Counted from the stretch's first letter, positions 24,282 through 37,325 are shown. The stretch: DNA of 64,000 bases from Aedes albopictus (GCF_035046485.1 NC_085137.1:16335346-16399345); one strand, 5' to 3'. The notes: generated from the letters alone by a model not told the origin. Made by a program: numbers and translations.

Positions 24282-24334
24282 TTTTTTTTTATCTGTATTA
24301 ACGAGATTTTTAGCCCTAGGCTAGTTCACCTCGG
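24282..24334 (-). mobile_element. 53-bp SINE-tail insertion with near-exact 12-bp target duplication
   Basis: The minus strand reads GGTGAACTAGCCTAGGGC, then AATCTCGTTAATACAGAT and an A run, the 3' end of the SINE at 23601. Flanks are TTCCAGATATTG at 24270-24281 and TTCCAGAGATTG at 24335-24346. Confidence 0.7.
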
Positions 24335-25270
24335 TTCCAGAGATTGATTCAGAAATTCAAACAGGTATTTTTTTAAGATCACTAGAGATTTGTTCCGGAA
24401 TTGGTCTAGATATTCCATTGGGTATTCTTGCAGAAATGTTTCCTTGATTTTTTTCTTGGATTCATCCAGAAAATCCTGCTAGAATCCTCCTTCAGGAGTA
24501 CTCCAGAGATTATTGCGTTGTTACTTTCAGTGATTCAGGCAGTAAGTCTTCCAGAGATTCCTGCCGGAGTTCATACAGCTTCATTCCTCCATGCATTTAC
24601 ACAGAAATATCTCGGACATTAACTCTAAGCATAGCTCTAAGAATTTCTCCACGGCACGGATTCATTAGGGAATTATTTCAGAAAAATCGTAGGAATTTCC
24701 ACATACATTTCTTTAGAAATAATTCATTTTTTTTTCTAGAGGCTTACAAATATCCCTACAGGAATTCCTTCATAAAAACGTTCACAGAATGCTTCAGGAA
24801 TACTTTCAGAAAATCCTCCAAGAGTTTCAAAAAATATTTTTTTCAGAAATTTTCATAAAAAAATCACCAATATTTTTTTTTACGAATTCCATCGAGGGAT
24901 TCCTGTGGTTTTTCTCCAGGAAGTATTACTTCAAGAATTCCCTTGGATGTCTATGAACATTCTTCTGGAGAATTATTCAAGAATACTTTCTGAGATTACT
25001 GCAGGGAATATACTGAATATTTCTTCAAAAATTCCTACAAGGATTCCTTCAACAATATCTCCCTATACTATAGTTTCAGCAAGGGATTTCTTCAAAAGTT
25101 TTTCGATGCGTTTTTTTTATAAATTACTTTAGGAAAATTCCGTAAAAAATCATAAAGAAAATAATTTTTTTTTCAAGAATTGTTATTGGTTTTCAGTAGT
25201 TCCTTGAGAAATTCTACTACTACTTGTAAAATTTCTAAAGGAAATCCTGCAGAAAACCTTAAAAAAATAG

Positions 25271-26200
25271 AAATTGAAAGAAATGTGCAATAATGTTCGA
25301 AAAGTTTTACTTTTTTGCGCAAATGTATTCTTCCCCAGAATGCTCAAGATAAAGTTGAATTATTATTTTTTTTTCCAAGAATTATTTCCAATGCATTTTG
25401 GAGCAATTTTTTAAATTGAAATAAAAAAAAAACGTTTTTGGAGAACCCCTGTTTTCATTGCTCCTCTAAATCACGTTATCACAATTTTAAAATACACAGA
25501 GTTAAAAATTAGCATTTTTTTTAAATTGGGCATGTTTTCGTATTTATTGAGGAGTAGTTTCAGCAGAAAACGGAATTTTATAACCATTGATAATAGTTTA
25601 ATCAGAATGTCAAAGTTTGATCTAAAAAAGGGGATTTTTCGGATCGATAGTTTTCATTATGCTAGGATTTTTTCTATCGAAAACAAGAATTTATACAGTC
25701 GGTGTTGAATGATATCTTATGGGTTCTCAACTGCAAAAAAGAATCAATATTTTCCAGATATTGTACCGTACAGATTTTATTCGCTACAGTTTCCCATGAA
25801 ATGCTGGAATTTTTTTTCAATTTCGCATTTTGTACTTTTGTGTTTTTTGTGTTTTTATTTTGAAAGGTGGTTTTATTCATTCATTTTTTCATTAATAATA
25901 AACATTTTCTATATTTGACCATATAGAGAAGATTTCATAGAAAAACCAATATAAAATTACCAACCCAGCTTCGAGATAGAGCATCCTGAACATTTTCAAT
26001 CACTCTCCGATACACTTCTCATACTTTTTGGAAATTCTTTAGCAACTCGAATTCTTTCGCTAATTTCTCTGGAAATTTCGTCAACAACTTCTGGTGGAGC
26101 TAGTTCAGCAAATCCTTGTCAGTTTTTTTTTTTAGAATTTCTTTCTCAACAATTTTGGAATTTTTTGTGGAAATCTATTTATGATTTTGACGGACAATTT
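25271..26200. other. AT-rich DNA with traces of the GAATTCC-type repeat
   Basis: No supported gene. The A/T-rich open frames at 25526-25708 and 25709-25918 are typical of low-complexity DNA. Confidence 0.4.
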
Positions 26201-26204
26201 TTTC

Positions 26205-26720
26205 AGGGCTGCTACCGGAGGTACAGAGTTTCTGGAAGTGGCTAGATCCATTGCTGGTCATCGGCACAGTGATTATAATCATGAGTTTTGTGCCGTCCAA
26301 CGGTAGAATTGTAAAAAGTTCTGAAAGTGTCTCCTGGAGTCCCTAAAGGAACCGATTCCGGAGTATCTGGAAGTGGCTAAACCCATTGTCGGATTTTAGG
26401 TGAGCTCGTTTTGTGTTCAATAAAATAGGGGTTGCCCATGCTGTCGAATAACTTATGGTATTGCTCAGTGTGGAAGCATATATTGCAAAAAAAAATCTAA
26501 AAGTTTCTCCTGGGGGTTCCTATCGAAGCCGATTTTGAAGTATCCGGAAGTGGCCAGAGCCATTGATGGTCTTTAACACAGTGCCAATTGCTATCTGGTT
26601 TAGTGCCGTCCAACAGTGTAACCACAAGTAATTTTGAAAGTGTCTTCTGGAGGTCCCTATCGGAAGTGCCCGAACCCATAGCCAGTTTTTCAATAAGTTC
26701 GTTTAATATTGTAAAAAAAA
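26205..26720 (+). repeat. Degenerate tandem repeat of about 130-180 bp units
   Basis: TCTGGAAGTGGCTAGA-CCATTG recurs as CTGGAAGTGGCTAAACCCAT near 26359 and CCGGAAGTGGCCAGAGCCAT near 26539, with a further trace near 26665. TTGTGCCGTCCAAC / TAGTGCCGTCCAAC and GAAAGTGTCTCCTGGAG / GAAAGTGTCTTCTGGAG also repeat. About three diverged units. Confidence 0.55.
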
Positions 26721-27132
26721 ATAGGGGTTATCCATTTATTGCTTTACGAATCATGCGAATTCCTCCAGTAGTGCATTTAAAATGTGTTCGTCATTTATTT
26801 TAGAAATTTTTGAAAAAAAAAAATTACGAACTTTGTTGGCAATTCCTTCGGAACACATTCGTGTATTTCTTCGGAAATTTTTGTTGTGAATTCCTTCCGT
26901 GATTTCTTTGAAAATTCTTTTGGCACAGAAATTAGAACTTCTTCGGCAGTTTATGTGGAATTTGTTATGCATTATCATTGAGAATTTAATTTCTGATTTT
27001 CAAAGAAAACCTAGCAAATTACTCGAATAAAAAAAAGGACGGCAATGTTTTTGATAATATTCTCAGTTATCCCATTGTAAAATCATGTGGATTTTTTTTT
27101 GAGAGTTCTGTTTGCAATGCCATTGAAAATTT

Positions 27133-27414
27133 GAGGGCCCATATAGCCGAGGCGGTAAACGCACGGGTATTCAGCATGACCATGCTGAGGGTGACGGGTT
27201 CGATTCCCGGTCGGTCCAGGATCTTTTCGTAGAGGAAATTTCCTTGACTTCCTTGGGCATAGAGTATCTTCGTGCCTGCCACACGATATACACATGCAAA
27301 ATGGTCATTGGCAGAGGAAGCTCTCAGTTAATAACTGTGGAAGTGCTCATAGAACACTAAGCTGAGAAGCAGGCTTTGTCCCAGTGAGGACGTTACGCCA
27401 AGAAGAGGAGAGGA
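27133..27414 (+). mobile_element. Feilai-like SINE, full copy with 14-bp target duplication
   Basis: The tRNA-like head has AGCCGAGGCGGTAAACGC (A box) and GGGTTCGATTCCC (B box), with a CAGCATG/CATGCTG stem where an anticodon arm would be. The body runs through CTTCCTTGGGCATAGAGTA and CACTAAGCTGAGAAGCAGGC to GAAGAGGAGAG. Exact direct repeats GCCATTGAAAATTT flank it at 27119-27132 and 27415-27428. Short open frames on its minus strand are not genes. Confidence 0.85.
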
Positions 27415-27428
27415 GCCATTGAAAATTT

Positions 27429-30125
27429 CCTTGGCAATTTTATTCAAATTTCTTCTGTCATTTATTGAATTTTTGTATTTCGTTGTTTTTATTTTTTAAA
27501 TTTTATTCCTCCAAAAACTGCTTCAGCAATTCCTTTAGGGAATCCCACCCCGGTTTTTTTTAGGAAAACTGTAAATTTCTCCAAAAAAATATTGACAAAT
27601 TGCTTTAATAGTTCTTATAAATCTCATACTGCTTTACAGAGATGCAGATATTCCTTCGGAAACTTATTTATTATTATCCTACTCTTTTTTTTTTTGAAAA
27701 TTTTATGGTAATTCCTTTATTTTATTTTTTTAAACTCCAAAGGCAATTTCTACAGCTAGAAATAATATAATCTGAAAATGGAATTGACATAACAATTCCA
27801 AATGCATTTTTTATAGGAAAAGTCACAGAAAAAATCCGAAGACAATCTCGAAAAACTGCCTAAGAAATTAAAAACGAAATGATGCCGAAGAAATTTCCAA
27901 AGTTATTTTAAAAGGAAAATCTGGAAAAATGCTATGTGTCGAAGAAATTTCAACTGAAATTATCGCAAGCATTTACAAAGAAATTTCTGAAGGACGTCTA
28001 AGAAAATATGCTTAAGGAATTTCGGAAGGGTTTCCCAAATGAATCGCTCGAGGAATTAGGAAGTAATTTCTGAATGGTTTTACCAATACAATGCCAGAGA
28101 AATTTGCTGAGGAATTACTTCAGCACCTTTCAAAGGTATGACTGGAGGAGTTTCTGAAAGAATTTTATTGGAAATTGGTAAATAAATTTCCAAAGCAATG
28201 TCTGAAAGAATCACCAAAGGAATCCGGAAAGAATTGCCGAAGCATTTGTCAAAGAAATTCCTAAAACATTTTCAAAGATATTTACCTGAAAATTTTTCAA
28301 TGGAATTAACGATTAAATTCCTAAAGAAAGTTTCAAAGCAAATTTGGAAGAACTTGCCGAGGACATTCACAAAGAAACTCCCGAAGAGATTGCTGAAAGA
28401 TTCTTCAAAGAAATTTTCGATGAAATTCCAAAAGGCATCGATGTTAAAACTTTCAAATGATTTACAACAAATTTACCGAAATAGTTGTCTAGGGATTTCT
28501 ACAGAAATTGCCAAAAACAATCCAACCAAATATGCGAATAAATTCCCAAAAGTATTGCCGAATTGATCACTGAAGGCATTGCCAAAGATAAATTTTAAAA
28601 ATAGAATGACTAAAACAATTGAGATGCTCCTAGAAGTATTCTTGGGGAAATGCTGCAGTCATTTCAGTACGAAAGTTTGCAAATCTTTTTGGAGATATTC
28701 TTGCTCCAATCATTGAAAGAAATCATACAAGAGTCTTAATATAAATTACTGTAGAAATTTTGGGAGAAGAAAATGAAGATATTCCTGGAGGCCCCTGAAA
28801 GAATTTCTGAAGGAGTTTGTAGGGAAGCCTCTGGACGAATTTTTAATTTTCAATGAATTTTTAAAAGTGATTTATTTTTTATAGGTGTCCCTGAACAAAT
28901 ACTTGAAGAAATCAATAAATATTTTCCGTTATTCTTTTAGAAATTTTTGGAGAAATCTTTAGAGGAATTTCAAAAAAGAAACTCTGGAGGAACTCCATAA
29001 AAAAAATCGTGAAAAAACTGTGTTATGCAATATATAAAAGAATTTGTTAAGGATTTTTTTTGTGGAAACCCCTAATGAAATCACCAGGAAGAGTATCTGA
29101 AATAATCCCTGGTTCTCTACTGGAATCATTCGACTAATTTCTAAAAAAAAATACAATATAAAACTTCCAGAGAGCCGGACAGGATAAGTTTTTGGAGGAA
29201 CCTCTGGAGGATTTTCATGGAGTTTCTTGAGAAATCTTAAAAAGGAACACTAATAGGAATTTCTGAACAATTTCCTGGGGAAACTTTTGAAGAAATTCTG
29301 AGTGGGCTTCATAAAGCAATCCCTAGAATAATTTCTGGAGGAAGAAGAAGAACATCAGAAGAGTTTTTAAAGTTACCCTGGGCGTTATTTTTGGAGATAT
29401 TCATGGAAGAATATCGGAAGGACTTCCAAGAGGAATTTCTTACAGAATTTTGGAGAGGATCCCTGGAAGAATTCATAGATAAATTCATGAGGGTATCTCC
29501 ATGGAAGGGGTTTTAGAAGGAATACATGGATTTTTTTTAAACATCTGGAAGAATCTATAGAGGAATTTCTAAAAGACCCCTTGAGAATTTCTCTGACAAA
29601 AATATCTTAAGAAAACTTCAGTAGAACTTTCATATTGTTTTAGAACATGAAGAATTCCTGAAGGAATTCTCAGAGGAATAACTGAAAAAATCCTTATAGA
29701 ATTTCTAAAAAAAACTATTGATTTAATGGAAAAATATCTTATGGAACCCCCGAAAGATTTTTTTAAGGAATCGTTGTAGGAATTTCCGAAAGACCTGTTG
29801 AAGAATAACCAAAGGAGTCCCTGGGGGGATTTCTAATGGAATCCCTTGAGTATTTTCTAACAGAATACATGGAAGAATTACTGAACAAATCTCTAAACAT
29901 TTATCTAAATGATTCCTTGCATAAATTTTTGGGGGAGTTTCGAGACAATTTTTTTTTTAATTTCTGAAGGATTCTTTGGAGAAGTTTCCAAAACTGTGAA
30001 AGGATTTCCGGAGAAATTTCTAGAATTTTCGAAGAATCCTCTAAAAAATGTCTTGATGAATCTCTGAAATATTTTCTCCAGGGATTCATTTATAAAGTTC
30101 TGAAGAAATATCACAAAAAAATCTT
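27429..30125 (+). repeat. Degenerate GAATTCC-type repeat field, block 4
   Basis: From about 27830, plus-sense GAAATTTCTGGAGGAAT and CCGAAGAAATTTC motifs are spaced by about 12-30 bases. 27429-27830 is AT-rich with weak traces. The 122-codon Lys/Phe-rich frame at 28198-28566 is a repeat by-product. Confidence 0.6.
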
Positions 30126-30141
30126 GATCACTACTGCACTT

Positions 30142-30198
30142 ATTATTATTATTTTTATTATCGAGATTTTCAGCCAGGGGCTGGTTCATCTCCGCCAA
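30142..30198 (-). mobile_element. 57-bp SINE-tail insertion with 10-bp target duplication
   Basis: The minus strand reads GGAGATGAACCAGCCCCTGG, then AATCTCGATAATAAAAATAA and an AAT-rich tail. TACTGCACTT flanks it at 30132-30141 and 30199-30208. Confidence 0.7.
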
Positions 30199-30208
30199 TA
30201 CTGCACTT

Positions 30209-33200
30209 GACGAGTTTCTGAAAACAAAAAAAATCCTGCAATCCCCGTATTGGAAAACGTCTAATATTCAAGAAAATGTTACAAACCGTTACCAAAAATG
30301 CAAGGGTTTCATTTTTTAAGGAATCAAATAGGCTGTTTTTTCACATTGCAGTAGGAATCTTGTTTGCTTGTAAATGCGTTAATAAGTAAATCGAAAATGA
30401 TCAAAAATTATTTTTATATTTTATAAGAAATCTCAAACAAATACGAACAGCTTGAGTGACTTTATAATTAGACCATAAAAGGTCTACACAGCTATTTCAA
30501 ATAATCCTATTGTCAAACTAAAAGAAAAGTAAGTGTGATTATCGATCTAAAGACCGCTGACACCGCTGCTTTTGACCGCCTTGTAAGAAATTCTTCCCAC
30601 TGTGCCTCAGGGCGACAAGGTTGATTTTCTATATCATTATTTCGATAACATCCCACTCGATGCGCTCCGGCGAGAATGTGTACAAGTCTAGTTTCTGAAA
30701 ACAGAGGGTGGAGGAATTGCAAGAGGCATAACCCCGATGACGACGACGACGATAACGAAAAAGGAGTCACTCTAGTCTAGGTTGTGGTGGTGATTGTGAG
30801 AGAAAGAATCCCTGATTATGTTTACTGCTGTTCGGCACACTACGTTCACTGCTCGATGATGCCTGCTTGCCACCGACGACGACGACGACGACGACGACGG
30901 ACAGGATAACTAACATAACAAGGATGCGAAAAGTCGGAGGTAAAATCGAGGCCGCTTCGACGTCCTCAGCCGCCACCGCCGCCACCGCCGCCGTTGAGAG
31001 TTCATTAAATTCACCACGGATCGGTGCACCCAAATGCAATATCGGAAATAATTGAATCTATTTTTTTTTTCGCCCCATCCATCCAGGCGGGTTGTTCCGA
31101 GAGGTCTGCTCTGAATTGCCTGCTCGCTCGCTCGCTGTGAATTGAGTGGGTGCTGTGATCCGAGCTGGGGCGCTTTGTATCCCGAGAGTTGTTGTCGTCG
31201 TCGTCGTTATTTGGAGGCTTGGAAAGAGGCTATTGGAGCGGAAGGATTATCGCGGTGCATGACGGTGTTTCCTCTGCCGATGGGTACTGGTGCGGATAAC
31301 GTGTAGAGCTGGATCGAAACTAATGATTGATTGAAAAGGTCAGTGACTGAGTGTTGGAGAATTGTTCAGGTGAAAAAATGGGAAAGAGATGAAAGCAGCT
31401 GCTTTAATGGGGCCAGTTGGGTCAATGTTGGCACAGTGATACAGTCAAGGGAAAAGAGCAGGAGGAGGCATGGCTGAGCTACTAGAGAAATTCCTCTTTA
31501 AATTCATGGAAGAATTAAATAAAGTTGAAATTTATTGAATAAATTGAGATATGATTGAATCATTGACAGTTTTTTTAAACTACTAAAAAGAGTTCTAGAG
31601 CACATTTGATAGAATTCCACGTTCGTTTTCTGGGTTATTCTCAAACAAATATCTTGAGGGACTATTGATAGAGAGTTAGCAAAATTACAAACCCTATTAT
31701 TAATTCTTCATCACCCGACGTTTTGATTTTTGAATTAGGCCTTCTTGAGGATGTATCCCTATAACTTCCCTGAAGAAGGCCAGAACCAAGGGTTGGAACC
31801 TCGAATTAAATAGATATACATACTTTGCTTCTATTTCTGCTAAGCAGGCTAGTTTAGATGTTAGCAAACTTAGCAAACCAATCCTAAATTAAACAACTAT
31901 CATCCTAAGCACTTGCAATCAACCGTAATTACCACCATAATCAAAACTCGTTCAATCCATCACCCAAAAAAAGAAAGTTTCTCGCAACTTCTCAACAGGA
32001 TCGAAACCGATCCCTGCCTGGAACTTCGACGTCCCGTGTAAACACGCGCTAATTACCTCTAACCGAGCGAAACCAAAAACCAAACTTTCGTCGTCGTCGT
32101 CCTCGCCGTCATCGGCTCGGCCCGCTACTTTTCGCTCATTGGCAGCACACCCGTCGATTAATTACTATTCATGTTGTGCAAATTTCCGCACACAGCTAAT
32201 TATAAACTTTTCTCATCGCTTCTCCGAGAGGAGAGCGGGGTTCCAATGGTAGCCGATGATGAACGAAGCAGATGAGAGAATAAAAAAAAAGCGTCGAAAA
32301 AAAAAATCTTGCAGTCGATCACAGAAACAACAAATAGAAATGTGAAAAGTTTTCCGGGGTGGGTTTCAGTTCTTCTGTTTCCTTTCTCATCCATCGGGGG
32401 AAAGATAAATCCTAGAAGAAAGAAATGTATTCCAGAAACGTTCTCGTCACACCCCACGAGCGACGACATGGCGGTTCTAATTGGAATCGTGTCTTGGTGA
32501 AGTTATGGTCGTTTCTAATTTTCGAAGTGGTTTTGTGGGATTAAACTTTAAACAAAGAAGCGAAATCATCCTATCCTTTCCTCGAATATTTTTGTTCCCC
32601 CTAGCCTCGAGCAAACCGCGAGTTTTACGGTTCCCCAAAACTAACATAGTTTATAAGTCAAAAACATGCTCCGTTATGCCTGTTGGCGCATGGGCCTTAA
32701 ATAAATGATTAAGTAATAATAAAGAAGCGAAATGACGTGGCAAAATGATATGATTAACATTATTAAAAATTACTAAATTACAAATTATTTAATGACTTTG
32801 GAAAAATGGTTTATGATTACGACCGCATTACTAGAAAACCCACAAAATATGTATAACGTTCGGTGAGGTCATTCCATTTATCTACTTTTTTATTATTATC
32901 ATATTCGTTTATCTTTCACCTGTTTGCAGTCATACTGGTAGGTTTTGGTACATTTATCATTATTTCCATGAGTAGTCAATCGACTTGCTTAGAAATAGGA
33001 TTGAATCTATATGTTATACCTACTTGAGAATTATAAACGTTTGACGCCTTTTTGGGCAGATTTCCACTATAACTCAGAGGTACGACCGTAAAACTTAAAT
33101 ATTTTTTTTTATATTCGCATTCCTTGAGTTTTACGGTCGTTGTAGTGTAAAATCTGACCAAAATGGCGTCAAAACATTGTAACGTTACGGTAGAATGTGT

Positions 33201-34090
33201 CATACATAATATCATGAGCAGAAATCTAATTAGCTCTTGTATTTTATCTTTGTCAGTTGATATCATGTGGAAATGGATTCCACCTGAACACAGATCTCAG
33301 TCTGACCTCTAGCTTTGGTTACAGTTATTTACACCCGCAAAACAACTAACAACGTTTTGGAACTCAACGTAGCTGTAGGACCTAATCCGCAAGCGATCTC
33401 GCAAACAATTGAATTGAGTTAGCTGCCGAGAGGAAAAGTAAAGGCGGGATCAAAAGGACGAAGGAGCTGCGTGCAGAAATAAAACTAATTAATAACATTT
33501 TAAGTACAGCTCTTCTACTCGTTTACTCGGACGAGAGCATCGGTAGAGCGTAGCTTGATGTTGACTGTTTTCAATCTGGGTTGTTGTATTGCTTGTTGTA
33601 GCTATAAAATGTTGGCGTTCGTGAAGCATACCGGTGGAATAAAATATACGCCCTTTGGTAGCTACAGTGTTAGCGAAATTGAAATCATTAATTTAAGAAT
33701 TTCAGAAATTTAAATTTAAAAATGGTTTTAGCGAAAAGATTGAAACAAAACCAAATGGGGATGAAATTCTTCTCATGGGTATCAATAATATCTAGGACCT
33801 AAGCCCGTGAAAAAAAAGCATTAGGGCAATTCCGGCATCCATGTTTCCTAAAGTTGTAGTAAGAATGATTCTGGCAGAATTCTGAACAGATACTGATGAA
33901 ATACTTTGATGCATTTCTTATGATTGGTCCATGATGGCCAAGTTACTGCTATACTTATTATTCCATATGTCCAGCTAATTTAATGTTCTTTAGCAGCTGG
34001 ATAGCATCCTAAACTTCCCTCAACGTGGGAGTTGGCTCGTTGATGCTGTACTGATGTTATCATTTCTCCTGTTGCCTTTAACCTCTCCAC
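30209..34090. other. Repeat-poor part of the intron with GC-richer islands
   Basis: 30540-31320 and 31980-32480 are GC-richer and hold (GAC)n near 30874-30899 and (GTC)n near 31192 and 32088. TAATTA cores cluster at about 32046, 32157 and 32197. A small foldback lies at 33036-33177. 31640-31870 resembles degraded transposon DNA (CCTTCTTGAGG / CCTGAAGAAGG). No open frame here has a recognisable domain. Confidence 0.45.
33036..33177. repeat. Foldback repeat of about 140 bp
   Basis: The left arm, with TTTGACGCCTTTTTGG...CAGATTT and GACCGTAAAACT, pairs with AGTTTTACGGTCG...AATCTG and CCAAAATGGCGTCAAA on the right. MITE-like. Confidence 0.55.
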
Positions 34091-34101
34091 ACCATTTCGT
34101 A

Positions 34102-34385
34102 GGGGCCCATATAGCCGAGGCGGTAAACGCACGGGTATTCAGCATGACCATGCTGAGGGTGACGGGTTCGATTCCCGGTCGGTCCAGGATCTTTTCGTAA
34201 AGGAAATTTCCTTGACTTCCTTGGGCACAGAGTATCTTCGTGCCTGCCACACGATATACGCATGCAAAATGGTCATTGGCAGAGGAAGCTCTCAGTTAAT
34301 AACTGTGGAAGTGCTCATAGAACACTAAGCTGAGAAGCAGGCTTTGTCCCAGGAGGACGTTACGCCAAGAAGAGGAGAGAGGAGG
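34102..34385 (+). mobile_element. Feilai-like SINE, full copy with 11-bp target duplication
   Basis: Almost identical to the copy at 27133, including head, A and B boxes and GAAGAGGAGAG tail. Flanked by exact ACCATTTCGTA at 34091-34101 and 34386-34396. High similarity and an exact duplication suggest fairly recent insertion. Confidence 0.85.
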
Positions 34386-34710
34386 ACCATTTCGTAAAGA
34401 GGCTCACCCAAGTAACAATCTTGATTCTATTTGGTTTTATTTGTTTTTGTAATAATTTTATCATAGCATTGCATATTCTAATTAATCTTATCATTGTTTC
34501 TGTTGAGCACAGCTATTCTTCATCAATCTGTGGTTTTGAAACTATCTCCAAGAATACTTGCGAATCAGTGATAAAACTACAGACACAATAAGAACTATTG
34601 ACCTTAATGTCAGTTTTAAGAGGCTCTCGTAGTTATCTTCAATTTATAAGAATTCTTGAGTGAAAACAGTTTGGGGAATAAACAAATTCAGTATCTTGCA
34701 ACATATAGAA

Positions 34711-34919
34711 TCTGGGACCATTTGAGCAGGAGCACCAATTTTGGGCACTAGCTGCCATAACTCAGTCAATTTAGAACCGATGGACTTGAATTTTTGCACA
34801 TGGCTAGATACAGTGCGTATCTGGTCGTGTCTCAAAAATCAAGTCAATCGGTTCAAAATTGACTGAGTCATAACGCAGCAAGTGCCCAAAATAGGTGCTC
34901 CTGCCCAAATGGTCCCAGA
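34711..34919. mobile_element. Foldback MITE, copy 1 (family with 37326)
   Basis: TGGGACCATTTGAGCAGGAG at the left pairs with CTCCTGCCCAAATGGTCCCA at the right. Inner arms pair through CTCAGTCAATTT and AAATTGACTGAG. No coding content. 37326-37508 shares both arms. Confidence 0.75.
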
Positions 34920-37325
34920 CCCTAAACGCTAAATTTCGCTTGACAACCTTGTTACACCACGAAAACATTCCCATTTTGTGTTAGAAGCTAATCCCAATTA
35001 AAATGTTGTAGCATTGATTTTCATGAAGTGTTAATTTACGTGAATTTTTACTAATGCTTATTCTCTACACTCTTTAAAAGAACTCCAAGAACTCCTAAAG
35101 TAATCATTGGAAGGATTTATATTAGAATTTTCTTGGGAGAGTCAATTTTTTTTGGAAGCATTCGTTATAAAATTTCTCGTTACATGTTACTGATAAAATA
35201 TTTTTTCTGGTTGTCTAAAGTATTTTATTGAAGTTGTAAATAAAGTTTGAGACATCGTTATCATATTTGAGCTCATTTTCTTCTGGCGAATACTTAGGTG
35301 AAATATTTGAGAGTTACATAAAGGTATATATTTAAATTTACTTATTGTTATTGAACTCCTTTATTATAGATCCCTGCAAGTCCTGAAGCTAATTTTTGTA
35401 AATTTTCCTACAAGAAGGTGCGTTAATAATTTTTTGAAAAACTATTCATTGAAATCTAATTCCTGAGAGCTTCTCTTATGATAAAGATTCTTGATTTTTT
35501 TTTTCAAATATTTAAGACTTAAAGTTTTGTCAAAAATTCGGAAGAAGTTCTTTTGGAGTAGCGCAGTGATCTTCACTTCTACTTTTTCTAGAGCGCAAAC
35601 ATTTGAAAATACAAAGGATATAATTTGGCACCAACATTCCAAAAAGGTTATATTTAAAAAAAAATATCATTTTTTATAAAGTAGTGGATAGTATTTCAAT
35701 CCTAACAACAATAAAGTTTAAAGCACAAACGTAAAGAACAAATCCTTATCTTTATTATAGTGGAGATGGATGAAATACTGTCCACATATTGTCATAAAAG
35801 TATTTCCTTCGCAGACAGACTCGCCCCTTTTGAAATATCTGTGTCAAATTTTGGAAATGACCTATGAATATTGAAATGATCCTTCTGTGGGTATGACGTA
35901 ACTTGTTACTGAAATTATTTTTAGGGTGTCCTAGATAGTGTGGGCACAACTTTCCATAGCAAGTACACAGTAGTTTTGATAACAACCAACTTCTTCTTCT
36001 TCTATTTGGCTTCTCACTGGAACTAGGCCTGCCTATTTTCAACTTAGTGTTCTGTGTGCACTTCCACCGTTATTAATTGAAGGGCTTTCTTTGCCTGCCA
36101 TTGCATGAATATGTATATTGTGAGATAAGTACAATGATACCACTATGCCCAGGGAGTCTACAATCCAATCAAATTCTACTCATGTATGAGCTTCTCTCTG
36201 AAAATCGTTTTCATTTTATTTGTTTTGCAATATTCTTCACTTCAAAAGTTAGAAAAGAGCGTATGACAAAATTCCAATTTTCTTCTTCAAGAAATTATAA
36301 CTCGATAACGGTTTGTTGGATTGCAATAATGTCTTCGGAGATGTTTGAGGTATTTGAACGACTTCTAAACAAAAATACACTGAGAGTGATATTAACCACG
36401 GATCCATTTTAAATTTTGTATAATTGCAATTCTACAAAAACTTTATCATTCTATGTTTTTTGGTTTTTTTTCAGTAGAATACTGCCAAGTTGGGATAGTC
36501 AAATGCTTCTAGCCTTTTTTCCAAGCATATGGAAATAACTTTTGAGATTTTTGATACCAAAAATAGATTTTAGATTTAAGTTACTTCGTAGGCTTTTTCC
36601 CACGAAAAGCCAGAATATAAATTATGTAGAGTACAATAAACCTGTAAATATGTGGAATAAATGTTTTATGTTCAAAGTATAATTGTGAACGGGAATAAAC
36701 AAGTTGGACAGTCCTAATAAAGAAGACCCAGATCGATTTCTGGAATACAAAGCCCTACGGCCCCAAGCGGCGATGGGAAACCCCACTCCTAGATCCCTAT
36801 CCCTACATACAGTCCACTCAACTTAGATTGACCACTTCCAAACATTTTTTTTTTCTGAAGATATTCCCCAAATATATTGCTAGCGGAAATTTCAGAATGG
36901 ATTTTGAAATTAGGTTCAAACCTAGAGAAATTAATCTACCCAAATATGAAATTGCAATATTTAAATAATTACAAAATTACAACAACTTACAAAATTTATT
37001 ATTATATGATATTTTTGACGGCTTCAAGAATTACAAAGTATTTGTCGATAATTGCTATAGAGAGGGTTTTTTAACAACCATAATTAACACTATCGAAAAC
37101 CGCATAGAACCCATTGATTTTAACAGAGGATTTACGTCTGAAATCAGGGCTGGAATTTCGTCAACACTTTTCATTGAATTCAAGCAAAATTATTTAAAGA
37201 TTATCATCAGAAATAACAAGTTTTAAAGAAAAAAATATTTGTTTTGCAAATGTTTTCTCAGAATTTTTCAAAATAGTTCTTTAGTAAACACGCTTGATAG
37301 AATTAATAATAGTTTTCAAAATAAA
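34920..37325. other. AT-rich intron DNA with one Feilai-like fragment
   Basis: 35100-35700 and 36180-37320 show no genes. The frame at 36077-36412 overlaps the SINE fragment and has no domain. Homopolymer runs are common. Confidence 0.4.
35991..36162 (-). mobile_element. Old Feilai-like SINE fragment
   Basis: Minus-strand similarity to the Feilai-like body: TTGGCTTCTCACTGGAAC, AACTTAGTGTTCTGTGTGCA, CTTCCACCGTTATTAATTGA and CTATGCCCAGGGAGTC. Strongly diverged, and the head is not recognisable. Confidence 0.55.

Larger units (their letters stand above)
23031..25270 (-). repeat. Degenerate GAATTCC-type repeat field, block 3
   Basis: Mostly minus-sense motifs (GATTCTTCCAGAAATT, TTCAGAAATTCCTCC). 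It is interrupted by a SINE at 23601-23780, a TTAA-ended foldback at 23790-23998 and a SINE tail at 24282-24334. Confidence 0.65.

Noticed and set aside
27136..27220. Functional tRNA gene in the Feilai-like head
   Set aside because: A and B boxes are present, but the acceptor stem is absent and the anticodon region is a long CAGCATG/CATGCTG stem. The same head recurs with SINE body and target duplications.
27067..27295. Repeated short frames reading GRHEDTLCPRKSRKF, also at 34078 and 50511
   Set aside because: Antisense translations of the Feilai-like SINE body. The apparent conservation is copy-number, not protein selection.
28198..28566. 122-codon Lys/Phe/Leu-rich frame
   Set aside because: Lies inside the degenerate repeat field and shows the same periodic composition; no domain.
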